Shown piece by piece: positions 17,082 to 26,619 of a DNA stretch of 62,381 bases (the first letter of the stretch is position 1; each line of letters starts with the position of its first letter). The DNA comes from Lachnospiraceae bacterium (GTDB lineage: Bacteria; Bacillota; Clostridia; Lachnospirales; Lachnospiraceae), in the NCBI GenBank assembly GCA_024692955.1, contig JAILLW010000023.1:1-62381 (forward strand). Reading direction: 5' to 3'. The notes beneath the pieces were generated by a model that was not told the origin of the DNA, did no database searches, and saw only the letters and a program-made list of their open reading frames with translations. Both the position numbers and the translations under genes were made by a program.

Positions 17082-18308
17082 TTATGCCGTGAACAGATCA
17101 CGATACCAGGTAAGCGCTCCGCAATATGCCGCATAAACCACATCGGCATCCATTTCCTTAAGGAGCATGATACGGTCGATCTCTCCCCAGGAAGCGCTCT
17201 CATAGGCAATCATAAAGGAAAGCACTTCGGCGAACTCGCCCGTCCTGTCGATGAGCGCCTTCTCGATCTGCTTGGAAACCTTGACCTTCTTCAGCGCGTC
17301 TTCCATCTTCATATCGAGGATGATATCAAGTACGGAAAACAGCCCCATTAAGAAGAGTTCGGAAGCCTGTCCCGCAAGATCGAAGCTCGCAGCCAGATTC
17401 TCGGCGAACTTCGCGCGAAGCAGGGAAACTCTCGTTACCTCGTTCGGCTTGTCCGCGCAGAGCTGGTTCGTAACCGCCGTATTGATCCATTTCTTTAATT
17501 CGCGCTGTCCGAGCATCGCCGCCGCGTGGCGGATCGAAGTGATCTCGGAATTTACCGCCATCCTGTTTACCATACGGAGCAGTTCGATCACGAGCGCGGT
17601 GTCGCGTCCGATGACATCCGCCGCCTTGGTGAGGTCGAAATCAACATCATTGACCACATTCAGGAGTTCGATGTAGTTGACCTTCAAAGGAGCGACCTCC
17701 GTCTCACCCTTCGTCACGGGCACACGGTAAAACTCGCCTTCATAAAGAGTATAGCCACCTTCTTTTTTGAGTTCCTCAAAGATATTGGTCGTCTCTACAT
17801 TGACCGCGCAGAGCTTCACGTTCGGATATACCTTCGAGAAGTAGATCTTCGCCTTCGAGATGTCGATCTTTTTGTGATCGAGCAGCACGTAATCCACAAG
17901 GGAAAGCACGCTCCGGTAAGGCTCAAAGTCCGCTACGTTCAGTTTCCGGATCGCGAGCTTGTAGCCGTCCGCTTTCAATTCCCTGATCCGGTTCACATAC
18001 ATTTCCTCAGGCTTGATGCTGCGGTCCATCAGAAGAACGATCTGACCGTGCGGAGCATCCTTGCACTGTTCGTTGATATCGGTAAAGATCGAAATGTTAT
18101 TGATCGATACGAAAACATCCTTATCGCTCGAGATCGTATCGATCCCCATGCTTTCGATGACCTCCAGTCCGGCGATGGTGCCGGCTCCGTCTCTTTGTCC
18201 GGTGCCCAGAAGGCTCGGATTCAGGAGCATGTTCTTTTTCTGGGAAAACAGAGAATAAGCCTTGACTGTCAGGGTTTCATCAAAAAGCGGAATTAATGTA
18301 ACAAGCAT
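17082..18308 (-). CDS. EAL-like/HDOD signalling protein (YuxH type), EAL degenerate
   Basis: A 408-aa protein with an N-terminal EAL-like barrel (about 1-200) and a C-terminal HDOD domain (about 200-380). HDOD proteins are metal-free relatives of HD phosphohydrolases used in signalling and stress. No EAL catalytic motif is visible where it should be, and the usual Q-G-[YF] motif near the barrel end is replaced by YEGEFYRVP, so c-di-GMP hydrolysis is unlikely. It has its own promoter (18343-18371) and terminator, so it is monocistronic. Its role may be ligand sensing or protein scaffolding. Confidence 0.85.
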   Translation of the reverse strand: MLVTLIPLFDETLTVKAYSLFSQKKNMLLNPSLLGTGQRDGAGTIAGLEVIESMGIDTISSDKDVFVSINNISIFTDINEQCKDAPHGQIVLLMDRSIKPEEMYVNRIRELKADGYKLAIRKLNVADFEPYRSVLSLVDYVLLDHKKIDISKAKIYFSKVYPNVKLCAVNVETTNIFEELKKEGGYTLYEGEFYRVPVTKGETEVAPLKVNYIELLNVVNDVDFDLTKAADVIGRDTALVIELLRMVNRMAVNSEITSIRHAAAMLGQRELKKWINTAVTNQLCADKPNEVTRVSLLRAKFAENLAASFDLAGQASELFLMGLFSVLDIILDMKMEDALKKVKVSKQIEKALIDRTGEFAEVLSFMIAYESASWGEIDRIMLLKEMDADVVYAAYCGALTWYRDLFTA

Positions 18309-18342
18309 TTCTGTCTCCTTTTCACAAAATATTCCTGCGAAT

Positions 18343-18371
18343 ATATTATCACAATCGGGATTATTTCACAA
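18343..18371 (-). promoter_or_regulatory. sigma-A promoter of the EAL-like/HDOD gene
   Basis: On the minus strand TTGTGA (18371-18366), a 17-bp spacer and TAATAT (18348-18343) precede a short leader containing AAAGGAGAC before the ATG at 18308. Spacing is ideal. Confidence 0.6.
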
Positions 18372-18390
18372 GCAAAACGAAAAAGCAGGG

Positions 18391-18410
18391 AAAAAAACGG
18401 AAAAAGCCGT
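18391..18410 (-). terminator. weak terminator at the ribF stop
   Basis: On the minus strand a 4-bp ACGG/CCGT stem overlapping the ribF stop codon is followed by a run of about seven T. The stem is short, so termination here may be partial or factor-assisted. Confidence 0.4.
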
Positions 18411-19327
18411 CAGTCAACCTGTTTTTCCCGTAAATACCGAAGATCGGCAAGCATCTGTCTCCTCAGTTCCTCCAGGCTCCCAAAGGTCATTTCCGGACGG
18501 ACGAATTCCAGAAAAGCCACCGTGATCGTCTTGCCGTACATATCCGTATCAAAATCGAAAAGGAAGGTCTCGATCCCAGGCCTTCTCTCATTCGTGACCG
18601 TGGGCCGGATCCCCACATAGGTAAGCCCCGGGTAGGTGGTTCCGTCAAAATGCGTCTGTGTTCCGTAGACGCCGAATCCGGGGAGAAGTCTTGCGGGATC
18701 CGGATAGATGTTCATCGTGGGAAAACCCAGTTTCCTTCCGAGCCGCCGCCCGGTCTCCACCTTGCCCGTTATCCTGTAAGGCTCCCCGAGGATCCTTTCC
18801 GCAAGACGGGTATCTCCGTCCGAAAGAGCCTGCCGAAGGAGCGATGAACTCACTTCCTTTCCGTCAAGAAAAAGCTTCTCGATCACTTCGACTTCGAATC
18901 CGTACTCCCTTCCCGCCCTTACGAGAAGCTCCGCATTCCCTTCTCCCCTGTATCCGAAGGAAACGTCGGATCCGCAGGCGATATAGCTCATGCTGAGTTT
19001 TCGAAGCAGTACCTTTTCGATAAAATCCCGCGGCAGGATCGCCGCGGTATCCGCATTCAGCGGGTATTCCACAAGGATGTCGATCCCGAGTTCCTCAAAG
19101 ATCCGCCGTTTGTCATCCCGGAGGGTGATCTCCTTTTTTGCCGTTCCGAAATATACGGCGGCGGAAGGGTCGAAGGTAAAGACTGCCGTTTTAAGACCGC
19201 GTTCTTTTACTTTGAGCAGGCATTCAAGAAGCTTTCTGTGTCCGAGGTGGATCCCGTCAAATTTTCCGAGAGCGACTGCCGTCGGGCTGTCGATATGAAA
19301 TTCCGTCGTATCCGATATGATCTGCAT
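18410..19327 (-). CDS. ribF: bifunctional riboflavin kinase/FAD synthetase
   Basis: A 305-aa enzyme that makes FMN and then FAD from riboflavin and ATP. The N-terminal nucleotidyltransferase domain has GKFDGIHLGHRKLL (about residues 22-35). The C-terminal flavokinase domain has the conserved GFPTMNIYP segment and GVYGTQ. Length is normal. It is the last gene of the rimP-to-ribF translation operon, 18 nt after truB; the truB-ribF pair is conserved in Firmicutes. Confidence 0.95.
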   Translation of the reverse strand: MQIISDTTEFHIDSPTAVALGKFDGIHLGHRKLLECLLKVKERGLKTAVFTFDPSAAVYFGTAKKEITLRDDKRRIFEELGIDILVEYPLNADTAAILPRDFIEKVLLRKLSMSYIACGSDVSFGYRGEGNAELLVRAGREYGFEVEVIEKLFLDGKEVSSSLLRQALSDGDTRLAERILGEPYRITGKVETGRRLGRKLGFPTMNIYPDPARLLPGFGVYGTQTHFDGTTYPGLTYVGIRPTVTNERRPGIETFLFDFDTDMYGKTITVAFLEFVRPEMTFGSLEELRRQMLADLRYLREKQVD

Positions 19328-19345
19328 TTCTTTTTCCGGATTCTT

Positions 19346-20284
19346 TTAAAGAAACAGTTTTACGGGCATAAAGATACCTTTTTCCGCATCCTTCTCATAG
19401 ATTCCGCGGAAGCTTCCTCCGGAATCGAAGGCACGTATCTTTCCGTTCCCGGGGACCTTTTCACTTTTCGAAACGTCAAATTGTCCGGGCTTAAGAGGAT
19501 TTCCGTTAAGAAGGATCCTGTCCGCCTCTTCCTTCATCCTGATCGCGGGAAGCTCCGCAAAAAGCTCATCCACCGTCACCGCGGATCTTCCGAGTCCGAG
19601 TCCGGACAGTTCTCCGGGGACCGCCCCGGCTTCCCGTATCTTTTCTTCGATCGCGGACAGCTTCACGGAATCGGAAGCCTCAAATGATCCGACTCTTGTC
19701 CTCAGAAGGCTCTCCATGCATCCTCCGACGGACAGTTCCTTTCCGATATCATGGCAGAGCGAGCGGATATAGGTTCCCTTCGAGCAGACGATCCGCAAGC
19801 GGAAACGGGGAGGATCCGCCTCAAGAAGCTCCAGTTCATAAACGGTGACCGGCCTCTTTTTCCTTTCCACCTCGATCCCGCGCCGCGCAAGTTCGTACAG
19901 CCTTTTTCCGTCCACCTTCAGAGCCGAATACATCGGAGGCTCCTGAAGGATTTCTCCCCGGAAGCGGTCAAGGACTCCGAGAAGCTCTTCTTTCCCGGTA
20001 TTCCGGGCTTCCTCCTCCTTCCGGGAAAGAATCTGACCCGTGATATCATAGGTATCCGTTTCCGTCCCGAGAAGCAGGACCGCGACATATTCCTTCGTGG
20101 CATCCGTCAGCATCTCGCAGACCTTTGTCGCGTTTCCGAGACATACCGGAAGAACCCCCGCCGCTTCCGGGTCGAGGGTTCCGGTATGTCCGATCTTTTT
20201 CTGTTTTAAGATCCCCCGGAGTTTCGCCACCGCATCATGGGAGGTAAATCCGGGTTCCTTGTAAATATTGATGATCCCGTTCAT
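19346..20284 (-). CDS. truB: tRNA pseudouridine(55) synthase TruB
   Basis: A 312-aa enzyme forming pseudouridine at position 55 of the tRNA T loop. The catalytic aspartate lies in GHTGTLDPEAAGVLP (about residues 34-48). The N terminus NGIINIYKEPGFTSHDAV and the later KGTYIRSL segment are typical, and a PUA-like C-terminal region is present. Its start overlaps the upstream DHH phosphoesterase gene by 4 nt, consistent with coupling. Confidence 0.96.
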   Translation of the reverse strand: MNGIINIYKEPGFTSHDAVAKLRGILKQKKIGHTGTLDPEAAGVLPVCLGNATKVCEMLTDATKEYVAVLLLGTETDTYDITGQILSRKEEEARNTGKEELLGVLDRFRGEILQEPPMYSALKVDGKRLYELARRGIEVERKKRPVTVYELELLEADPPRFRLRIVCSKGTYIRSLCHDIGKELSVGGCMESLLRTRVGSFEASDSVKLSAIEEKIREAGAVPGELSGLGLGRSAVTVDELFAELPAIRMKEEADRILLNGNPLKPGQFDVSKSEKVPGNGKIRAFDSGGSFRGIYEKDAEKGIFMPVKLFL

Positions 20285-21240
20285 TCTTCATCCAGCTGGA
20301 TCGCGATCGAATCCGAGATATTGTTCACAATGTCATAAAAGGTACCCTTCATGGTAAAACCGGCCGCACGGGCATGCCCTCCGCCGTCATAGAACTTCGC
20401 GATCTTCGCCACATCCACCAGACCGCGGGACCTCAGGGAAACCTTGTATTCCATGGACTCGACCTCATACATGAAGATCGCGACCTCGACTCCTTTCGTA
20501 AAACGAAGCTGATTCACGATCCCCTCGAACGCGTGGGAATCCGCTCCGTAAAACTCCATGGTCTTTTTATCGATCTTCGAGGCAATACATTTTCCGTCCA
20601 TAAACGTGATGCTCTCGATCAGGGCGCGGCCCAGCATCTCATTCTGAAGCCTGGTCCTTTCGTAGAAGGTCTCTTCGATGATCTTTGAAAAATCAAAGCC
20701 GTAGCCGATAAGCCAGGCCACGGTATTCAGGGTCTTCGGGCTTACATTGGAATACTGAAGGACCCCCGTGTCATGGATGATCCCGATGTAAAGAGGCATC
20801 GCGATCTCCTTATCCGCCAGCGAACGGTCCATAAGGTCGCAGATCAGTTCACAGGTAGAGCTGGCTTCTCCGTCGATATAACGAAGATCGCCGAAACCCT
20901 CATTCGAGATATGATGATCGATCACGATGGTCTTTTTTGCGGTCTCAAAATAGATTCCCGCATCCCCGTAGCGGTCCGGCGAGGAGCTGTCGAGTCCTAT
21001 AAAGGCATCAAACCGCGGAACCCCGGGCTGAAAATCCGTAACGATGTCATCGATCCCGGAGATCACGGAGAACTCCGGCGCCGGCTTTTCGATCATCGGG
21101 ATGATCGTCTTTTCCGGAAATACTTTTCTCAGATAGAGGTATGTTCCCATGACGGAGCCGATGCAGTCTCCGTCCGGTCTTACATGACCCGAGATTGCTA
21201 CGGTATCGCAATCCTTCAGTTCTTTCAAAAGATCCAGCAT
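20281..21240 (-). CDS. nrnA: DHH family phosphoesterase (NrnA-like nanoRNase/pAp phosphatase)
   Basis: A 319-aa DHH/DHHA1 protein. Motif HVRPDGDCIGS is near residue 20, the DHH motif appears as VIDHHISNEGFG near residue 115, and the DHHA1 motif GGGHARAAGF is near residue 291. In Firmicutes NrnA hydrolyses short RNA oligonucleotides and 3'-phosphoadenosine 5'-phosphate; some homologues cleave cyclic dinucleotides. The position between rbfA and truB is the usual one for this family. Substrate choice is inferred from context only. Confidence 0.9.
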   Translation of the reverse strand: MLDLLKELKDCDTVAISGHVRPDGDCIGSVMGTYLYLRKVFPEKTIIPMIEKPAPEFSVISGIDDIVTDFQPGVPRFDAFIGLDSSSPDRYGDAGIYFETAKKTIVIDHHISNEGFGDLRYIDGEASSTCELICDLMDRSLADKEIAMPLYIGIIHDTGVLQYSNVSPKTLNTVAWLIGYGFDFSKIIEETFYERTRLQNEMLGRALIESITFMDGKCIASKIDKKTMEFYGADSHAFEGIVNQLRFTKGVEVAIFMYEVESMEYKVSLRSRGLVDVAKIAKFYDGGGHARAAGFTMKGTFYDIVNNISDSIAIQLDEE

Positions 21241-21669
21241 TCAGTCTTCTTCCTCATCACGGTAAGGATTGTCTTCCTTATACTTCCCCTTCAGCTCGTT
21301 CTCGTCACGCTCGGGAATCGTCGATACGACCTCATCGATCATTTTGGACATCCTCACCCCGTAGGCGATGGATTCGTCCACAACAAAGCGGATCTCGGGA
21401 GTATTCCGGAGATTGATCCTCCGGGCAAGTTCCCGGCGGATATAACCCTCGGCGGAGTTCAGTCCGTCCAGAGTGCCCCGTATCGTATCCTCGTCTCCGT
21501 AGACACTAATATAGGCCTTGCAGGTCTTGAGATCGGGAGCCACCTCACAGGACAGGACACTGGTCACCGGGGAAACCCTCGGATCCTTGATCCCGCCCCG
21601 GATGATCTCGGAAAGCTCCCGCTGCACCTCGGCATTGATCCGCACGTTCTTTTTGCTGTCTTTTCTCAT
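21241..21669 (-). CDS. rbfA: ribosome-binding factor A
   Basis: A 142-aa KH-like protein that binds the 30S subunit during late 16S rRNA maturation. It starts MRKDSKKNVRINAEVQRELS and carries the conserved DPRVSPVTSVLSCEVAPDLK segment. An acidic C-terminal extension (EDNPYRDEEED) is seen. It sits 2 nt after infB and is directly followed by the DHH phosphoesterase gene, matching the standard operon. Confidence 0.95.
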   Translation of the reverse strand: MRKDSKKNVRINAEVQRELSEIIRGGIKDPRVSPVTSVLSCEVAPDLKTCKAYISVYGDEDTIRGTLDGLNSAEGYIRRELARRINLRNTPEIRFVVDESIAYGVRMSKMIDEVVSTIPERDENELKGKYKEDNPYRDEEED

Positions 21670-21671
21670 TA

Positions 21672-24443
21672 TTATGACCTCGGTACTTCCACCATAATGT
21701 AGGCCTCGACGATATCGAGTTCCTCCATCTTGTCAAAGCCTTCGAATACAAGTCCGCATTCGAAGCCGGCCTTTACTTCCTTCACATCATCCTTGAAGCG
21801 CTTTAATGAAGCAAGCTTCCCTTCGTAGATCTGCTCTTCGCCGCGGCGGATCCTGATCAGGCAGTTCCGTTCAAACCTTCCGTCAAGCACATAGGAACCG
21901 GCAATATTTCCGATCGCGGATGCCTTGAAGATCTGGCGTACTTCCGCATGGCCGATGACCTGTTCCTCGTAGACGGGTTCCAGCATGCCCTTCATCGCGG
22001 CCTCGATATCCTCGATGGCCTGATAGATCACCTTGTACAGACGGATCTCCACGCCTTCGCGGTCAGCCACCTCTTTCGCCTGGGTATCCGGGCGCACGTT
22101 GAAACCGATAATGATCGCGCTGGATGCGGAAGCAAGGATGACATCGGATTCGTTGATCGCGCCGACGCCGCCATGGATGCATTTGACCACCACTTCCTCG
22201 TTGGTAAGCTTCGTGAGCGACTGTTTGACCGCTTCCACGGAACCCTGTACATCCGCCTTTACGATGATGTTCAGCTCCTTCAGGTTGTCCGCCTGAATCT
22301 GGTTGAAGAGATCGTCCAGGCTCATCTTCGCCTTTGTCTCTTCCACTTTCTTTTCCTTATTCTGTGCGATATAGGTATCCGCGTAATTCTTCGCCTCCTT
22401 GTCGGATTCGTGCACGATGAACACTTCTCCGGCGGCAGGCACATCCGAAAGACCGAGGATCTCCACCGGTGTCGAAGGTTTTGCCTCCTTGATCCGGCGT
22501 CCCTTGTCATCGATCATCGCGCGCACTTTTCCGTGGGCGGTGCCTGCGGAAATGAAATCTCCGATGCGAAGGGTTCCCTTCTGTACAAGGAGTCTGGCTA
22601 CCGGGCCGCGTCCCTTATCAAGTTCGGCCTCGATCACAAGACCTCTGGAAAGCCGGTTCGGATTCGCCTTCAGCTCCAGGATCTCCGCAGTAAGCAGAAT
22701 GGTTTCAAGAAGATCGTTGATCCCGTCGCCGGTCTTCGCGGATACGGGTACAAACTCCGTGGAACCGCCCCAGTCGGTAGGGATCAGTTCATATTCCGTC
22801 ATTTCCTGCTTTACCCGGTCGATATTCGCGCCGGGCTTATCGATCTTGTTCACCGCAACGATGATCTCGATGCCGGCGGCCTTCGCGTGGTTGATCGCCT
22901 CTACCGTCTGCGGCATTACGCCGTCATCCGCGGCCACCACGAGGATCGCGATATCCGTGGAATTTGCTCCGCGCATACGCATCGCGGTGAAGGCTTCATG
23001 TCCGGGTGTGTCAAGGAAGGTGATACTCTGTCCGTTGATATTGACCGTATAGGCACCGATATGCTGGGTGATCCCGCCGGCCTCGCGGTCCGTGACATGC
23101 GTCTTCCGGATCGCGTCGAGAAGGGAGGTCTTTCCGTGATCGACATGACCCATTACGCAGACAACGGGCGGACGGGGCTTAAGATCCTTTTCGTCCTCTT
23201 CTTCCTCTTTCAGAAGCTCCTCGATCACATCGACCTTGACTTCCTTTTCGCAGAGGATCTCGTATTCCATCGCGATGTTCTCCGCATCCTCATAGGAAAT
23301 GTCGGAGTTTACGGTCACGATCTGGCCCTGCAGGAAGAGTTTCTTTATGATGGCCGACGGCTGGATCTTCATCTTGTCGGCGAGTTCCTTGATCGTCAGA
23401 GTCTCGGGAAGGGTGATCACCTTGATCTTGTCTTCCTCGGCCTCTTCCGGTTTCTTCTCGGGCTTTATGAAACGGCCTGCCTTCTTTGCCTTGCCCTGGC
23501 CTTCCTCCTCATAGAGGAAATCCTTTTTCGAGCGTTTGTCTTTGTCGTCTTTTCTGCGGCGGTCGTCTTTCGAGGAACCGTCCGTAACGTTCTTGTCACG
23601 GGCGGGAGCGTTATCTTTGGAGAACTTCCCTCCTTTTCCTCCACCTGCGTTCTGACCTCTTTCAGGAGCAGCACCCCTCCCGTCAGGAGCAGGCATGCCG
23701 ACTTTATTCCCTGCAGGATTGCGAGGAGCCCCGTCACTTCTTTCACCGCGAGGAGCAGATCCTTCGGGGATGTTCCCCGCAGGCCCTTTTGCTTTAGGGT
23801 TCGGAGTAAGTATCTTAACCGTTTCATTTCCGGAACTCCTTTCGTTTCTGGTGCGTCTTGCCGCTTCGTCAAGCTTCCGCGCATTCTCCCGGAAGTCCGA
23901 AGTACCGGTGACCGAAGAGGGAGCGGTCAGCGGCTTGATCAGCTTATGAGGCACCTGATTCACGCCCGGGCGGGAAGATGCCTGTCCCGGACGGGGGCCC
24001 ATATTTCTCCTCTGGTTCGGACGGTTCTGCCCGAGGCCGGAGTTGTCGTTATTTGCCACGAAAATGATGCTCTTTTTCTTTTTCTGCGGATTCTTAGGAT
24101 CCTTCGGGCGCATCGGAGGCCGCTGTCCCTCCGGTCTTGCGGGAGCGCCTTCCTTCAAAGGGGCATTACCGGCAGCCGTCTCTTTTTTCACAGGGGCCTT
24201 TTCGGGCGCGGCTTTTACCGGTGCTTTTTCCGCTTCCGCAGCCGTTGCCTTTTCCGTTGTCTTTTCCGGTGTCTTTTCCGGTGCTTTTTCCTTTCCGGCT
24301 CCGAAATGGGCTCTCGCTTTATCCGCGTCCTCATCCGAAACCTTCGCGTTATGTACTCTCGCGGTCACACCGACCGACGCGAAAAACTCAATGATCTCTT
24401 TATTGGATTTCCCGAGTTCTGTTGCGATTTCACTAACTTTCAT
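21672..24443 (-). CDS. infB: translation initiation factor IF-2
   Basis: A 923-aa GTPase that places initiator tRNA on the 30S subunit. An IF2_N module at residues 1-48 is followed by a long, low-complexity Ala/Pro/Lys/Gly/Asn-rich linker (about 50-335). A second IF2_N module spans about 340-395. The G1 motif GHVDHGKT is at 432-439, followed by DTPGHEAFT and NKID, then domains II-IV. The linker makes it longer than the B. subtilis form. It overlaps the ylxQ frame by 4 nt. Long open frames on the opposite strand here are shadows of this gene. Confidence 0.97.
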   Translation of the reverse strand: MKVSEIATELGKSNKEIIEFFASVGVTARVHNAKVSDEDADKARAHFGAGKEKAPEKTPEKTTEKATAAEAEKAPVKAAPEKAPVKKETAAGNAPLKEGAPARPEGQRPPMRPKDPKNPQKKKKSIIFVANNDNSGLGQNRPNQRRNMGPRPGQASSRPGVNQVPHKLIKPLTAPSSVTGTSDFRENARKLDEAARRTRNERSSGNETVKILTPNPKAKGPAGNIPEGSAPRGERSDGAPRNPAGNKVGMPAPDGRGAAPERGQNAGGGKGGKFSKDNAPARDKNVTDGSSKDDRRRKDDKDKRSKKDFLYEEEGQGKAKKAGRFIKPEKKPEEAEEDKIKVITLPETLTIKELADKMKIQPSAIIKKLFLQGQIVTVNSDISYEDAENIAMEYEILCEKEVKVDVIEELLKEEEEDEKDLKPRPPVVCVMGHVDHGKTSLLDAIRKTHVTDREAGGITQHIGAYTVNINGQSITFLDTPGHEAFTAMRMRGANSTDIAILVVAADDGVMPQTVEAINHAKAAGIEIIVAVNKIDKPGANIDRVKQEMTEYELIPTDWGGSTEFVPVSAKTGDGINDLLETILLTAEILELKANPNRLSRGLVIEAELDKGRGPVARLLVQKGTLRIGDFISAGTAHGKVRAMIDDKGRRIKEAKPSTPVEILGLSDVPAAGEVFIVHESDKEAKNYADTYIAQNKEKKVEETKAKMSLDDLFNQIQADNLKELNIIVKADVQGSVEAVKQSLTKLTNEEVVVKCIHGGVGAINESDVILASASSAIIIGFNVRPDTQAKEVADREGVEIRLYKVIYQAIEDIEAAMKGMLEPVYEEQVIGHAEVRQIFKASAIGNIAGSYVLDGRFERNCLIRIRRGEEQIYEGKLASLKRFKDDVKEVKAGFECGLVFEGFDKMEELDIVEAYIMVEVPRS

Positions 24444-24772
24444 ATGTCTCCTCCATCGCCTCTTCTTTTTTCTTCAAGCCTTTTTGCGACCGTTTCCGCA
24501 AGACTTTGGTCCAGGACGGCCACCACCGTTCTGCTCTCCTGCCCGATCGCGTGTCCGAGGTCCGTCGACAGTCCGTAGACTTCCGTCCGGATCCTTTTAT
24601 ACGTGCAGCTTTCCAGATACTTTTTCTTTGTTTTTTCCGAGGCGTCTTCTGCTATCAGTACCAGCTTCGCCCTGCCCTCACGGATCGAGCGCTCCACGGA
24701 AAAGGAACCGCTTACCAAGTTCCGTCCGCGGGCCGCAAGCCCAAGCATGGCAAATACCGGATCGCGGTTCAT
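24440..24772 (-). CDS. ylxQ: L7Ae-family ribosomal protein YlxQ
   Basis: A 110-aa L7Ae/L30e-fold RNA-binding protein, as expected between nusA and infB. It starts [22 protein letters not shown], with the family pattern LGLAxRAGKxxxG only partly kept, and [17 protein letters not shown] matches the core strand-helix unit. It probably binds kink-turn-like RNA. It starts 6 nt after nusA, leaving no space for ylxR, which normally lies between them. Confidence 0.88.
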   Translation of the reverse strand: MNRDPVFAMLGLAARGRNLVSGSFSVERSIREGRAKLVLIAEDASEKTKKKYLESCTYKRIRTEVYGLSTDLGHAIGQESRTVVAVLDQSLAETVAKRLEEKRRGDGGDI

Positions 24773-24778
24773 CCCGCT

Positions 24779-26047
24779 TTATTCCTCATCGCCGGTCGTA
24801 TCGTCACCGTCGGCACCGGCTTCTGCTCCGGCGTATTCGCCTTCTTCGGCGTATCCGGCATCTTCGGCATATTCGGCGCCTTCTTCGTATTCGCCTTCAT
24901 ATTCGCCGTCATACTCTTCGTACTCGCCGTCGTATTCGCCGTCATACTCCTCATCATATTCGTCATCATCGACATAGTCTTCATAGCGGAAGCCCGGCGC
25001 GTCTTTCGCCTGGGTCTCGGACTTGATGTCGATCTTGTAGCCGGTAAGTCTCGCGGCCAGGCGCGCGTTCTGTCCTTCTTTTCCGATGGCAAGGGAAAGC
25101 TGATAATCCGGAACAACGACCTTGGCGGATTTTTCATCGGGATCCGCGAATACCGCCACGATCTTTGCCGGGGAAAGGGCATTCTGAATCAGTACGCCGG
25201 GATTCTCATCCCAGTTGATGATATCGATCTTTTCGCCGCGAAGTTCATCCACAATGGAGTTTACTCTCGTACCGTTCACGCCGACGCAGGCTCCCACCGG
25301 ATCCACGTTCATATTCGCGGAATACACCGCCATCTTCGTACGGGAGCCGGGCTCTCTCGCGATCGCCATGATCTGGACGGTTCCGTCCTTGATCTCGTTC
25401 ACTTCCGCTTCGAAAAGCTTTCTGACAAGATCCGGATGGGTCCTCGATACCAGGATCCTGGGGCCTTTCGGAGTGCTCTCCACCTTGAGGATATATACCT
25501 TTACGCGCTCGGTTGGGCGAAGATGCTCATTGCGCACCATTTCGGACTCATTCAGGATCCCGTCCGCCTTTCCGAGATTAATACTGATGTTCCTTCCGAG
25601 GAACCGCTGTACCACGCCTGTCACTACATCCTTTTCCTTTGCGTAATACTGCTCATAGATCACGTTCCGCTCTTCCTCGCGGATCTTCTGGAGGATCACG
25701 TTCTTTGCGTTCTGGGTCGCGATCCGGCCGAATTCCTTGGACTGGATCTCCACGCGGACGGTATCGCCCTCTTTCACATCAGGGTCAATGGCAGCTGCCT
25801 TTTCCAGCGTGATCATCGTGGAAGGATCATAATCCTCGACTTTCTCATCCTTCACCGCGGTCTTTTCCGCATAGCACAGGATCTGCCCGGTTTCCCGGTC
25901 GATCTCCGCCTTTACGTTGGCCTCGTTCCCGAAATGGTTCTTGCAGGCCGTGATCAGCGAAGACTCGATCGCCTCAAAGAGTGTATCTCTGGAAATGTCC
26001 TTTTCCTTCTCCAGAATATCCAGTGCTTCCATAAGTTCCGTATTCAT
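24779..26047 (-). CDS. nusA: transcription elongation factor NusA with acidic tyrosine-rich tail
   Basis: A 422-aa factor acting in pausing, termination and antitermination. The N-terminal RNA polymerase-binding domain (1-130) is followed by an S1 domain (about 134-200) and two KH domains (about 230-345), including LAIGKEGQNARLAARLTGYK. Residues 354-422 are an added tail of tandem EYDGEY/EYEE-type units, strongly acidic and rich in Tyr and Gly, with no lysine. Such a tail is not part of the standard NusA core. It is the second gene of the rimP operon. Confidence 0.95.
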   Translation of the reverse strand: MNTELMEALDILEKEKDISRDTLFEAIESSLITACKNHFGNEANVKAEIDRETGQILCYAEKTAVKDEKVEDYDPSTMITLEKAAAIDPDVKEGDTVRVEIQSKEFGRIATQNAKNVILQKIREEERNVIYEQYYAKEKDVVTGVVQRFLGRNISINLGKADGILNESEMVRNEHLRPTERVKVYILKVESTPKGPRILVSRTHPDLVRKLFEAEVNEIKDGTVQIMAIAREPGSRTKMAVYSANMNVDPVGACVGVNGTRVNSIVDELRGEKIDIINWDENPGVLIQNALSPAKIVAVFADPDEKSAKVVVPDYQLSLAIGKEGQNARLAARLTGYKIDIKSETQAKDAPGFRYEDYVDDDEYDEEYDGEYDGEYEEYDGEYEGEYEEGAEYAEDAGYAEEGEYAGAEAGADGDDTTGDEE

Positions 26048-26065
26048 TGTTTTTTCATCTCCTCC

Positions 26066-26551
26066 TTAAAAATCAAGTTTCAGTCTGATAACCGCTATAT
26101 TCTTTCTGTCAAACGTCCGTTCCTTTTCCGGGTCCGGGGGTGCGCCTTCCGCGATCGTAAGGCTTTTTTCGTCAAAGCCCCTCAGGATCCCCTCGAATTC
26201 CTTCTGCTTTTCACCCTCCGGGGGCTTGAACAGTTTTACTTCCACTTCCTCTCCGAGAGAAGCTTCCAGATGCCGGTCCTTCGTGAGTTTTCGCCCGAGG
26301 CCCGGGGAACTCACTTCCAAGGTGTAGGCGTCTTCGATGTAATCCTCCCGGTCCAGAAGATCCGACATTCTGCGTGAGACCTTTTCGCAGTCATCGATGG
26401 TCACGCCCCCTTCCTTGTCGATATAGCATCGAAGGAAAAAGTCGGAGCCTTCCTTTACGAATTCGACATCATAAACGCGTACGCCGCACTCTTTTGTCAC
26501 GGGCAGAAGCAGCGCTTCCGTTCTCTGTTCGATCTCTTCTCTTTTCGCCAT
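26066..26551 (-). CDS. rimP: ribosome maturation factor RimP
   Basis: A 161-aa protein needed for 30S subunit maturation. The core reads YDVEFVKEGSDFFLRCYIDK, with LEVSSPGLGRKL marking the RimP signature before the C-terminal SH3-like domain. The ATG at 26551 is preferred (GGGAGAAATTC upstream); an in-frame upstream start at 26593 falls inside the leader hairpin. It is the first gene of the operon rimP-nusA-ylxQ-infB-rbfA-nrnA-truB-ribF. Confidence 0.94.
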   Translation of the reverse strand: MAKREEIEQRTEALLLPVTKECGVRVYDVEFVKEGSDFFLRCYIDKEGGVTIDDCEKVSRRMSDLLDREDYIEDAYTLEVSSPGLGRKLTKDRHLEASLGEEVEVKLFKPPEGEKQKEFEGILRGFDEKSLTIAEGAPPDPEKERTFDRKNIAVIRLKLDF

Positions 26552-26564
26552 GAATTTCTCCCGT

Positions 26565-26594
26565 AAAAATGGTGGTCCGAAACGGGCCACCATT
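26565..26594 (-). terminator. leader terminator/attenuator upstream of rimP
   Basis: On the minus strand, a 12-bp stem (26594-26583 with 26579-26568, one G-U pair, loop of three U) is followed by U-rich sequence and then the rimP ribosome binding site. It lies between the promoter and the start codon, so it would stop most transcripts before the operon. In B. subtilis a comparable rimP leader terminator is stimulated by NusA and gives autoregulation; the same logic is inferred here. Confidence 0.65.
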
Positions 26595-26619
26595 AATAAT
26601 CAGCTTACTAACTTATGAA

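Noticed and set aside
21948-24578. Very long open frame on the plus strand (over 870 codons)
   Set aside because: It lies fully opposite infB, has an implausible composition and exists because of the codon bias of the real gene.
24506-26377. Long plus-strand open frame opposite nusA
   Set aside because: Mirror of nusA and its repetitive tail; no ribosome binding site or family features.
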